Shown in pieces: positions 1 to 5,610 of a DNA stretch of 9,364 nucleotides. The stretch comes from an uncultured Collinsella sp. (GTDB lineage: Bacteria; Actinomycetota; Coriobacteriia; Coriobacteriales; Coriobacteriaceae): NCBI GenBank assembly GCA_900551815.1, contig URXE01000071.1, positions 1 to 9,364 on the forward strand, read 5' to 3'. Below the pieces are notes generated by a model. That model searched no databases and was not told the origin of the DNA. It saw nothing but the letters and a program-made list of their open reading frames with translations. A program made the position numbers and the translations under genes. Position 1 is the stretch's first letter. Each line of letters opens with the position of its first letter.

Positions 1-18
1 GTAGATTCCGCACGCAAA

Positions 19-41
19 GAAAGCCACTTAATGTGGCTTTC
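19..41 (-). terminator. Hairpin, probable terminator of the HAD gene
   Basis: A perfect 9-bp stem (19-27 with 33-41) closes a 5-base loop. Read on the minus strand it lies 67 bases past the stop of the HAD gene and is followed by a T-rich stretch (TTTCTTTG). It could also serve a plus-strand gene ending before the window, since the plus side has TTTCGTCTT. Confidence 0.6.
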
Positions 42-107
42 GTCTTGCGCAGGACCTGACCGAGCGAAAAGTTATCCCGTGCCGCCCGGCCAGGCCCGAT
101 GGGACGG

Positions 108-935
108 CTACCGAGCCGCCAAGATGGCGTCGATGAGCGTCAGTACGCCCCCGTCGTTGTTGCTCGGAATGCGCCACTTAGCATGCGCGTTCATATGCTC
201 CTCGGCGTTGTCCACGATAAAGCTGTGACCGACGCGCTCCAGCATGGGGATGTCATTGTACGTATCGCCCGCGGCAGCGGCGTCAGCGATATCGATGCCC
301 AGGTGCTCGCACAGATGCGCGACGCCGGCGCCCTTGTCGACACCCAGGTTCATAAAGTCGATCCACTCGCGGCCGGCATTGGTGACATAGAGCTTGTCCG
401 AGAACTCGGGGCTATAGGTCTCGCGGAAAGCGGGCTCGGCGTCGTAGCCGGGGAAGAAGACCGAAATCTTGTTGGACTCGAAATCAATGCCCTCAAAGCT
501 GTCGACGTAGTTGATTGTGTTGTAGTAGACGCTGATCTCGTCGTGGTACTGATGGTCGCGGGCAAGCACGTAGAACTCGTCGAAGCAGCACAGGACGGGA
601 ACGGCGCGCGGGTCCTCCGAGGCACGGCTCAAGACCTGCTGATACAGCGCCACATCGATGTTGCTCTTATAGATATAGTTGCCGCGATAGATGACGCAGG
701 CTCCGTTGTCGGGACAAAAGGCGAGGCGGTTCTTGATGCCCTCGAACATCTCCTCGAGCTTGGGGGCCGGACGTCCGCTAGCGGGGCAGAACACGATGCC
801 AGCCTCGGCGAGCTTGTCCAGGCGCTCATCAAGACCCTGAGGTAGCACGCGCTCGTCGGTGAGAAGCGTCTTGTCCATATCAACGGCGAGAATCTTAATG
901 TTTCCAATATTGGCGTCCGATTCGTAAGTTTGCAT
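108..935 (-). CDS. Cof-type HAD-superfamily phosphatase
   Basis: This 275-residue cytoplasmic hydrolase probably removes phosphate from a small phosphorylated metabolite; the substrate cannot be read from sequence. HAD motif I is DMDKTLL with Asp19 (nucleophile) and Asp21. Motif II is around Ser53 (PASGR), motif III is Lys201 (DKG), and motif IV is GDTYNDIPML with Asp224 and Asp228. The tail has NDGGV (250-254), typical of the Cof/YidA group, and the long segment between motifs II and III is the usual C2B cap. The length fits the family (about 260-290). The ATG at 935 is preceded on the minus strand by GAAAGG at about 10 bases. A Lys replaces the more usual Gly after the second motif I Asp. 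The gene stands alone, divergent from the argG unit. Family assignment is firm; the substrate is unknown. Confidence 0.93.
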   Translation of the reverse strand: MQTYESDANIGNIKILAVDMDKTLLTDERVLPQGLDERLDKLAEAGIVFCPASGRPAPKLEEMFEGIKNRLAFCPDNGACVIYRGNYIYKSNIDVALYQQVLSRASEDPRAVPVLCCFDEFYVLARDHQYHDEISVYYNTINYVDSFEGIDFESNKISVFFPGYDAEPAFRETYSPEFSDKLYVTNAGREWIDFMNLGVDKGAGVAHLCEHLGIDIADAAAAGDTYNDIPMLERVGHSFIVDNAEEHMNAHAKWRIPSNNDGGVLTLIDAILAAR

Positions 936-970
936 AAAAGCGAGCCTTTCGTTTCGAAATTGTTTCAGAT

Positions 971-976
971 GTTATA
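971..976 (-). promoter_or_regulatory. Candidate -10 box for the HAD gene
   Basis: On the minus strand this reads TATAAC, five of six matches to TATAAT, about 36 bases before the ATG. No convincing -35 lies 16-18 bases upstream. The octamer GCGTATTT (plus-strand reading) occurs at 996-1003 and again at 1017-1024, 21 bases apart, just upstream, which might be a protein-binding pair. Confidence 0.35.
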
Positions 977-1142
977 ACCATCAACTCGTAGTCAGGCGTA
1001 TTTTCGCAGGAACGCAGCGTATTTGCACTGCATTTCACAAACTAATGAAAAAACTTTTCAGAAATTTGAATTTGTCGCTTGTGCAGCAGGCATTTTAGCG
1101 TAATATAGCGACCATCGAAAACGGAGACGGAAAAACAACCGC

Positions 1143-1170
1143 TTACCGATGAAAAGGTACCGTTTACGAT
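1143..1170 (+). promoter_or_regulatory. Candidate promoter of the argG leader
   Basis: TACGAT at 1165-1170 is a four-of-six -10 match with a weak TTACCG at 1143-1148, 16 bases upstream. Transcription from here would start near 1177, leaving about 20 bases before the ribosome binding site of the Arg-rich leader, as expected for an attenuator. The same heptamer TTACGAT occurs before ndk. The region from 936 to here is AT-rich and otherwise holds no supported feature. Confidence 0.3.
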
Positions 1171-1209
1171 ATTAGAATTGCGCCCGGCGATACGTGAAAG
1201 GAGAGGCAG

Positions 1210-1284
1210 ATGCAGTTCGTAAAGATCATCACCACTGCAGACAATGCCATCCGACGCCAGCGCGCAATTTCCCGACGACGATAA
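1210..1284 (+). CDS. Arginine-rich leader peptide before argG (24 aa)
   Basis: This is a 24-codon reading frame upstream of an arginine biosynthesis gene. AAAGGAG at 1197-1203 sits 6 bases before ATG 1210, one of the best ribosome binding sites in the window. The C-terminal half reads AIRRQRAISRRR: six of 24 residues are Arg, and the last three codons before TAA are CGA CGA CGA, with others CGA, CGC and CGC at 1252-1263. Arg codons packed at the end of a short frame, just ahead of hairpins and a U-run, are the signature of ribosome-mediated attenuation known for trp, his and leu operons. By inference, uncharged tRNA-Arg stalls the ribosome and changes folding downstream, so argG is transcribed through when arginine is scarce. 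No known family is recognised. Chance occurrence is possible, but the binding site, composition and location agree. Confidence 0.6.
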   Translation: MQFVKIITTADNAIRRQRAISRRR

Positions 1285-1395
1285 CAATCGTCTCTGTCCG
1301 CATGGGGCGAATTGCCTCAACAGAGTCATTTTGAGGTCGTTGGGTTTTAGCACGACATTGCTGCATGTTTCTAGGGCATGTATGTGCTGATTTTT
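1277..1395 (+). promoter_or_regulatory. Overlapping alternative hairpins of the argG leader
   Basis: Five possible stems form a chain in which neighbours compete. A: 1277-1282 with 1287-1292, using the last CGA codon, parts of the codons either side of it, and the leader stop. B: 1292-1297 with 1320-1325, stacked on 1303-1308 with 1314-1319. C: 1315-1320 with 1331-1336. D: 1336-1340 with 1352-1356. T: 1347-1353 with 1384-1390. B and C exclude each other, as do D and T; A/B and C/D share single bases. The direction of the switch was not computed. Confidence 0.45.
1347..1395 (+). terminator. Leader terminator upstream of argG
   Basis: TTAGCAC (1347-1353) pairs with GTGCTGA (1384-1390), and inside it ACAT (1355-1358) pairs with ATGT (1378-1381). 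TTTTT follows at 1391-1395. It lies 63 bases after the leader stop and 95 bases before the argG start, so its likely role is premature termination in the leader. The stem has one wobble pair and small internal loops, so its strength is uncertain. Confidence 0.5.
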
Positions 1396-1489
1396 GCTAT
1401 TTAACCTGATATTGCACGGTATATGACCTTGAAATGACTTGCAACTGACCGATGTTCTAACTAGCTACCAAGGGCGAAAGGAAACAGCC

Positions 1490-2716
1490 ATGAGCAAGGA
1501 AAAAGTCGTTCTCGCATATTCCGGTGGTCTTGATACATCCGTATGTGTCAAGTGGCTCCAGGACGAGAAGAATCTCGATGTCGTTTGCGTCTGCGGCAAC
1601 GTGGGCCAGGAGGAGACCGGCCTGGATGCTAAGAAGCAGAAGGCGCTCAACCTGGGCGTTCTTGATTGCCAGGTGCTCGACCTGCGCGACGAGTTCTCCG
1701 ATGAGTTCCTGACTAAGGCCATCGCCGCCAACTCCATGTACGAGAACAAGTACCCGCTGCTCTCCGCCCTGTCTCGTCCGCTGCTTGCCAAGAAGCTCGT
1801 CGAGGTCGCTCACGAGTTTGGCGCGACCTACGTCGCCCACGGCTGCACCGGCAAGGGTAACGACCAGGTTCGTTTTGAGGCTGCCGTCAAGGCCCTCGAC
1901 CCCGAGCTCAAGGTTATCGCCCCGGTTCGCGAGTGGGATTTGAAGTGCCGTCCCGACGAGGTCGCCTATGCCCACGCCCACAACGTGCCGGTTCCCGAGG
2001 GCGCCAACGACAACCCCTATTCCATCGACGACAACCTGTGGGGTCGTGCCATTGAGTGCGGCCACCTGGAGGATCCCTGGAACGAGCCGCTCGACGACGC
2101 CTGGGTTATGACCAAGAATCCCGAGGACACGCCCGATACCCCGACGTATACCGAGATTGAGTTTGAGGCCGGCAAGCCCGTCGCCGTCGACGGTAAGAAG
2201 ATGAAGCTCTCCGAGATCGTCATCGCGCTCAACAAGATCTCCGGCGACAACGGCTTTGGCCGTCTCGACCTGGTCGAGGATCGTCTGGTGGGCCTCAAGA
2301 GCCGCGAGTGCTACGAGGTTCCCGGCGCCCTGACGCTCATTACCGCCCACAAGGCGCTCGAGGACATCTGCGTCGAGGGTGACCTGCTCAAGACCAAGAT
2401 CAAGCTCGAGCAGGATTGGGCCACCGCCGTGTATAACGGCCAGTGGTACAGCCCGCTCAAGAACGCGCTCGACGCCTTTATGGCCGATACCCAGAAGTTC
2501 GTGACCGGCACCGTCCGTCTGAAGTTCTTTAAGGGCAACTGCCATGTCGTCGGCCGCAAGAGCCCCTTCAGCCTCTACGACTACGGTCTGGCTACCTACG
2601 ACCGCGACACCACGTTTGACGAGAAGGCCAGCGCCGGCTTTATCGAGATCGATACGCTGTCGCTCAAGACGTGGGCCAAGGTCCAGGGTCCCAGCTCTGC
2701 TGCCGCTCAGGCTTAA
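1490..2716 (+). CDS. argG: Argininosuccinate synthase
   Basis: This 408-residue cytoplasmic enzyme joins citrulline and aspartate using ATP to give argininosuccinate, AMP and pyrophosphate, the penultimate step of arginine synthesis. The ATP-binding PP-loop AYSGGLDTS is at residues 9-17, YPLLSALSRPLL at 88-99, and the HGCTGKGNDQVRFE motif at 117-130. Length is typical of the bacterial short form (about 400). The start is set by AGGA at 1479-1482, 7 bases before ATG 1490; an upstream in-frame extension lacks a binding site and family similarity. Codon use is strongly biased to C/G endings, suggesting good expression. The upstream Arg-rich leader and hairpins suggest control by arginine supply. 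argH follows after 522 bases with hairpins and a small gene between, so the two may be transcribed separately. The catalytic motifs named here are intact. Confidence 0.98.
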   Translation: MSKEKVVLAYSGGLDTSVCVKWLQDEKNLDVVCVCGNVGQEETGLDAKKQKALNLGVLDCQVLDLRDEFSDEFLTKAIAANSMYENKYPLLSALSRPLLAKKLVEVAHEFGATYVAHGCTGKGNDQVRFEAAVKALDPELKVIAPVREWDLKCRPDEVAYAHAHNVPVPEGANDNPYSIDDNLWGRAIECGHLEDPWNEPLDDAWVMTKNPEDTPDTPTYTEIEFEAGKPVAVDGKKMKLSEIVIALNKISGDNGFGRLDLVEDRLVGLKSRECYEVPGALTLITAHKALEDICVEGDLLKTKIKLEQDWATAVYNGQWYSPLKNALDAFMADTQKFVTGTVRLKFFKGNCHVVGRKSPFSLYDYGLATYDRDTTFDEKASAGFIEIDTLSLKTWAKVQGPSSAAAQA

Positions 2717-2731
2717 GTCTTCCTTCCCTTG

Positions 2732-2794
2732 GTATCCGCGCGGCCCATCCGCGTGATACATAACGGGCGCATGGGGTCCCTACCTTTCGTTATG
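2732..2794 (+). other. Two adjacent hairpins after argG
   Basis: The first hairpin pairs 2732-2736 and 2738-2743 with 2749-2759 (11 bp, one bulged C, one wobble). The second pairs CATAACG (2759-2765) with CGTTATG (2788-2794). Neither is followed by a T-run, so they may be 3'-end processing or stabilising structures rather than intrinsic terminators. Confidence 0.4.
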
Positions 2795-2869
2795 CTTGCT
2801 GACACTTCTTAACATCGGTGGCCCCTACGTTCCGCCCGCATATATGATGCCGCGACTGCGGCTGAGTCC

Positions 2870-2905
2870 GAGCCCCGCCGGGGTTGTCCGGCGGGGCTCC
2901 TTCTA
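2870..2905 (+). terminator. Strong GC hairpin, probable argG terminator
   Basis: A perfect 12-bp stem (2870-2881 with 2888-2899) has a 6-base loop and is followed only by CTTCTAT, a poor U-run. It lies 154 bases past the argG stop and 50 bases before the next small gene. The stem is strong; the weak tail lowers confidence that it terminates efficiently. Confidence 0.55.
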
Positions 2906-2949
2906 TCAATTTGGCGGCTCTGCACCTATATATATGAGGAGTATCCATT

Positions 2950-3120
2950 ATGTTCAATGCTATCGCGCATGCTTTACTTGCTCTCGCGCCCGAGCTCGAT
3001 GCTGCAAAGGTCGAGGACGTCCCTATGGGCCTGAAGGCCTGGATCGACGGTTCGCAGGGCAACATCCGGAGGGAGACGTTGGGCGCCAAGTGCATGGTGC
3101 GTCACTTCTTTGCAAATTAG
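2950..3120 (+). CDS. Small hypothetical protein between argG and argH (56 aa)
   Basis: I do not recognise this product. Support for it being real: GAGGAG at 2936-2941 lies 8 bases before ATG 2950, the codons mostly look like those of neighbouring genes (CTC, GTC, GAC, AAG), and it fills a stretch that otherwise has no gene. The protein begins MFNAIAHALLALAPELDAAK, an amphipathic or mildly hydrophobic start without a clear signal peptide or membrane segment, followed by a charged, more polar part ending GAKCMVRHFFAN. It is too short for a known enzyme domain. It lies after the argG terminator hairpin and 118 bases before argH, so it may be co-transcribed with argH. It could be a small regulatory protein, a translated leader for argH, or the remnant of a longer gene; nothing in the sequence decides. 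Confidence 0.5.
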   Translation: MFNAIAHALLALAPELDAAKVEDVPMGLKAWIDGSQGNIRRETLGAKCMVRHFFAN

Positions 3121-3128
3121 CTACATGG

Positions 3129-3183
3129 CCCCGCATGCAGTGGGGAATGTGCAAAACTAGCGGTTGGTAAATCGCTTTAGCGA
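3129..3183 (+). promoter_or_regulatory. Hairpin and palindrome before argH
   Basis: Eight bases after the small gene, CCCCGC (3129-3134) pairs with GTGGGG (3140-3145) around a 5-base loop. Further on, TCGCT TT AGCGA at 3172-3183 is a perfect palindrome. Either could affect argH expression. There is no U-run and no clear promoter box here. Confidence 0.25.
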
Positions 3184-3238
3184 CATGGCGCATTGCTTTG
3201 GGCGCTTCGTTTGGTATTTGATGAAAGGGGACGATCCC

Positions 3239-4669
3239 ATGGCTCTTTGGGGCGGTCGTTTTGAGGCGGGCGTGGCCGAGGTCACGCAGGAGTTTGGCGC
3301 GTCGCTGCCGGTCGACAAACATCTCTATAAGCAGGATATCGCCGGCTCTAAGGCACATGCCAAGATGCTGGCCGCCCAAGGCATCATCAGTGCCGAGGAC
3401 GAGCAGGCGATTGCCGAGGGCCTGACCGGAATCGAGCAGGATATCGATGCCGGCAACTTTACCTTCGATATCAACGACGAGGACATTCATATGTCTATCG
3501 AGAGCGAGCTGACGCGTCGCATCGGTGAGGCCGGTAAGCGCTTGCATACCGGGCGTTCGCGCAACGACCAGGTGGCGACCGACACGCGCCTGGGCGTCAA
3601 GGCTCTGGCCAAGGAGCTCATGGAGGCCAATCTTGAGCTGCGCCATGTGCTGGTGGATGCGGCCAAGAAGTACGACAAGGTGATTCTGCCGGGTTACACG
3701 CATATGCAGCACGCTCAGCCCGTGCTGCTGTCGCATCATCTGCTGGCGTATTCCTGGATGTTCGCGCGCGACTTTACACGCCTGAAGGCCGCCTTTGATG
3801 CCGCCGACAACTGCCCGCTGGGTGCTGCCGCGCTTGCCGGTACGAGCTATCCGCTCGATCGCCAGATGACGGCTGCTGAACTTGGCTTTGCGGGCGTGAT
3901 TCCCAACTCGCTCGATGCGGTTTCCGACCGTGATTTCCTGCTCGATCTGCATTACGCCGGCTCCGTCATGGCCATGCACCTGTCGCGTCTTTCCGAGGAG
4001 ATCGTGCTGTGGTCGAGCTCTGAATTTGGCTTTATCGCGCTTTCCGACTCGTACTCCACCGGCTCGTCCATCATGCCGCAGAAGAAGAATCCCGACTTTG
4101 CCGAGCTTATTCGCGGCAAGAGCGGCCGTGTCTATGGCAACCTGGTGCAGCTGCTCGTGACCATGAAGGGCCTGCCGCTTGCTTATAACAAGGACTTGCA
4201 GGAGGACAAGGAGGGCGCGCTCGATACCGCTCACACGCTCATGCAGTGTCTGTCGCTTATGGCCGGAATGATTTCGACTTGGACCGTCAACGAGGATGCC
4301 ATGGCGCGCGAGTGCGGCGTGGGGCACCTTGCCGCTACCGATGTTGCCGATTACCTGGCCAAGCGTGGTCTGCCGTTCCGCGAGGCACATGCCGTGGTGG
4401 GCCATCTGGTCCTGATGTGCGAGAAGCGCGGCTGCAATCTTGAGGACCTGCCGTTTGAGGTGTTCCAGGAGGCAAGCCCGCTCTTTGAGCGCGACATTAC
4501 CGAGGCGCTTGACATCCCGTCGATTGTCGCCGCGCGCACGACCGAGGGAGGCACCGCTCCTGCCGCCGTTTCCGTGCAGCTGCAGCGTGCCGAGGCACAG
4601 CTCGTGGCCGACGAGGGCGTGTTTGGATCGCTGACCAAGGTCGTCGAGATGGGTCACGGGGCAAAGTAG
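3239..4669 (+). CDS. argH: Argininosuccinate lyase
   Basis: This 476-residue cytoplasmic homotetramer-type enzyme of the fumarase/aspartase superfamily splits argininosuccinate into arginine and fumarate, the last step of arginine synthesis. Superfamily blocks are in order: HTGRSRNDQVATDTR at 103-117, GYTHMQHAQPV at 152-162 (catalytic His region), and the signature loop GSSIMPQKKNPD at 275-286 carrying the catalytic Ser. The start at 3239 gives MALWGGRF, the classic N-terminus, with AAAGGGG at 3224-3230 placed 8 bases ahead; in-frame upstream ATGs at 3164, 3185 and 3221 lack both. Length is slightly above the common 455-465. It acts directly after ArgG. A terminator follows. All signature motifs are intact. 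Confidence 0.98.
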   Translation: MALWGGRFEAGVAEVTQEFGASLPVDKHLYKQDIAGSKAHAKMLAAQGIISAEDEQAIAEGLTGIEQDIDAGNFTFDINDEDIHMSIESELTRRIGEAGKRLHTGRSRNDQVATDTRLGVKALAKELMEANLELRHVLVDAAKKYDKVILPGYTHMQHAQPVLLSHHLLAYSWMFARDFTRLKAAFDAADNCPLGAAALAGTSYPLDRQMTAAELGFAGVIPNSLDAVSDRDFLLDLHYAGSVMAMHLSRLSEEIVLWSSSEFGFIALSDSYSTGSSIMPQKKNPDFAELIRGKSGRVYGNLVQLLVTMKGLPLAYNKDLQEDKEGALDTAHTLMQCLSLMAGMISTWTVNEDAMARECGVGHLAATDVADYLAKRGLPFREAHAVVGHLVLMCEKRGCNLEDLPFEVFQEASPLFERDITEALDIPSIVAARTTEGGTAPAAVSVQLQRAEAQLVADEGVFGSLTKVVEMGHGAK

Positions 4670-4719
4670 AGGTTTGGCTGAAGCCGCATTGTCCATTTAT
4701 TGATAAATCGTTTTGCTTT

Positions 4720-4753
4720 TACGGGCGCCTGCTGATGTGGGTGTCCGTATTTT
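4720..4753 (+). terminator. argH terminator
   Basis: The arms 4720-4729 and 4740-4749 form a 10-bp stem with two G-T wobbles and a 10-base loop, directly followed by TTTT at 4750-4753 and then GTT. It lies 51 bases after the argH stop. Confidence 0.7.
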
Positions 4754-4770
4754 GTTGCTATGGGGGAGGG

Positions 4771-4796
4771 GCTTGTCGAGAACTTCTGTAGGACCT
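4771..4796 (+). repeat. 26-base motif shared with the rpsA leader, copy 1
   Basis: GCTTGTCG, four variable bases, CTTCTGTAGG, one variable base, then CCT. The same arrangement is at 8919-8944; 21 of 26 bases agree. This copy is about 258 bases before ndk. Function is unknown, and chance cannot be excluded in a 9-kb window. Confidence 0.3.
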
Positions 4797-4832
4797 TTGG
4801 GCAGGTTGTGAAGGGGGTGCGTTCACGGGCGA

Positions 4833-4876
4833 CAACCGACCGTCCGCTCGGTTCGATGCGGTTGATGGGCGGTCGG
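4833..4876 (+). promoter_or_regulatory. Competing hairpins in the ndk upstream region
   Basis: CCGACCGTCC (4836-4845) can pair with GGGCGGTCGG (4867-4876), 10 bp with one wobble. CAACCG (4833-4838) can instead pair with CGGTTG (4859-4864). The two use overlapping bases. The 384-base spacer before ndk has no supported full-length gene. Confidence 0.3.
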
Positions 4877-4915
4877 ATGGTACTCTAATCGGGCTTCGAA
4901 ACAGAAGTGACACAT

Positions 4916-4966
4916 ATGGAGCGTTTTAATAAATTGCAGCGTTTCAATAAACAGCTTTTTGTTTAA
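4916..4966 (+). CDS. Possible 16-codon micro-ORF with an RFNK repeat
   Basis: ATG 4916 to TAA 4964-4966 would encode MERFNKLQRFNKQLFV. It contains an imperfect 13-base direct repeat (4921-4933 and 4939-4951, 12 of 13 identical) whose 18-base period keeps frame, so RFNK appears twice. The ribosome binding site is weak (AGAAG). It may be only a DNA repeat that happens to be open. Confidence 0.2.
   Translation: MERFNKLQRFNKQLFV
4921..4951 (+). repeat. Imperfect direct repeat before ndk
   Basis: GCGTTTTAATAAA (4921-4933) recurs as GCGTTTCAATAAA (4939-4951), an 18-base period with one difference. It sits 34 bases upstream of the candidate ndk -10 box, a plausible position for a regulator or an UP-like AT-rich element. 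Confidence 0.5.
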
Positions 4967-4984
4967 CTGCAGCTAAAACTCTGT

Positions 4985-4990
4985 TACGAT
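4985..4990 (+). promoter_or_regulatory. Candidate ndk -10 box
   Basis: TACGAT lies 63 bases before the ndk ATG, with a poor TTTAAC (4962-4967) as the -35 at 17 bases. The enclosing TTACGAT is the same heptamer as the proposed argG leader -10. CTGCA/TGCAG inverted arms flank the region. Confidence 0.3.
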
Positions 4991-5053
4991 GCAGTCCAGG
5001 CGGGTGCCGGAATGGGACTTGGGCACGCGCGAACCTACTTGAAAGGCTACCTT

Positions 5054-5458
5054 ATGGCTATCGAGAAGACTTTCATCATGATTAAGCCCGACGCCGTGCG
5101 CGACCGCAAGATCGGCGAGATCGTTGCTCGCATTGAGCGCAGCGGCCTTGTCATCGAGCGCATGGAGATGACCACGCTCGAGCGCGCTACCGTCGAGGAG
5201 CACTACGCCCATCTGGCCGACAAGCCCTTCTTTGGCAGTCTCTGCGACTTTATGACGAGCGGTCCGGTCGTCAAGATGGTCGTTTCTGGTCTCTCCGCTG
5301 TCTCCAAGATGCGCACCCTTATGGGCGCTACTAACCCGCTTGATGCTGCCCCCGGCACCATTCGCGGCGACTTTGCTGTCGATGTCAACGCCAACGTGAT
5401 CCACGGCTCCGACTGCCTGGAGAACGCCGAGATCGAGATCAAGCGCTTTTTTGGCTAA
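5054..5458 (+). CDS. ndk: Nucleoside-diphosphate kinase
   Basis: This 134-residue cytoplasmic enzyme transfers the gamma phosphate of ATP to NDPs and dNDPs through a phosphohistidine, balancing nucleotide pools. The N-terminus carries the conserved Lys11 in MIKPDAV (residues 9-15). The catalytic His is His117 within NVIHGSD, the family active-site motif. The GTIRGDFAVD stretch of the nucleotide-binding fold precedes it. Length matches bacterial Ndk (about 135-145). The start at 5054 is set by GAAAGG at 5041-5046, 7 bases ahead, and by the family N-terminus; the in-frame ATG at 5012 has no binding site. It is a single-gene unit with its own terminator. Codon use is biased, consistent with a housekeeping gene. 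Confidence 0.98.
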   Translation: MAIEKTFIMIKPDAVRDRKIGEIVARIERSGLVIERMEMTTLERATVEEHYAHLADKPFFGSLCDFMTSGPVVKMVVSGLSAVSKMRTLMGATNPLDAAPGTIRGDFAVDVNANVIHGSDCLENAEIEIKRFFG

Positions 5459-5496
5459 ACCAGCTTTGACTCCTTAAAGCTGTTAGCGTGTGGCTT

Positions 5497-5533
5497 GGGC
5501 GCTGCGGAATTCCATCCGCGGCGCCCTTTTTAT
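5497..5533 (+). terminator. ndk terminator
   Basis: A 12-bp stem (5497-5508 with 5515-5526, one wobble) with a 6-base loop is directly followed by TTTTTATT. A smaller 7-bp hairpin (5461-5467 with 5476-5482) precedes it just after the ndk stop. Confidence 0.9.
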
Positions 5534-5548
5534 TCCAAAATCTATGAA

Positions 5549-5583
5549 GGGGCCCGCTCGGACATGTGTTCCGAGCGGGCCCC
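5549..5583 (-). terminator. rpiB terminator
   Basis: A perfect 14-bp GC-rich stem (5549-5562 with 5570-5583) has a 7-base loop, 28 bases past the rpiB stop on the minus strand. The tail read on the minus strand is TTCATAGATTTT, only moderately T-rich. With the ndk terminator it insulates the convergent pair. Confidence 0.75.
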
Positions 5584-5610
5584 TGCTGTTAGCTTGTGGC
5601 ACTGAGTAGT

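Noticed and set aside
99..845. 248-codon plus-strand frame opposite the Cof-type phosphatase
   Set aside because: Shadow frame; the minus strand carries all HAD motifs in order.
1046..1060. TGAAAA-AAC-TTTTCA inverted repeat
   Set aside because: A short AT-only palindrome in an AT-rich spacer with a 3-base loop; expected by chance and not placed at either candidate promoter.
1042..1353. 103-codon minus-strand frame in the argG upstream spacer
   Set aside because: It starts with GTG and lacks a ribosome binding site, has no recognisable domain and atypical codon use, and overlaps the better supported plus-strand leader and its hairpins.
1340..1489. ArgR operator (ARG box) or T-box riboswitch before argG
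   Set aside because: No pair of ARG-box-like palindromes and no T-box antiterminator sequence could be found. The Arg-rich leader explains the region better.
1457..2761. 434-codon minus-strand frame opposite argG
   Set aside because: It is antisense to a clear argG; high GC in third positions keeps the opposite frame open. No family resemblance.
2796..3170. 124-codon plus-strand frame containing an Arg/Cys-rich stretch between argG and argH
   Set aside because: It crosses a strong GC hairpin and has no ribosome binding site at its starts. Its Arg-rich part is the out-of-frame reading of the better supported 56-codon gene.
3023..4696. 557-codon minus-strand frame opposite argH
   Set aside because: Antisense shadow of argH with low-complexity composition and no domain.
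4695..4708. ATTTAT-TG-ATAAAT palindrome after argH
   Set aside because: Weak AT stem with a 2-base loop; the real terminator lies 12 bases further on.
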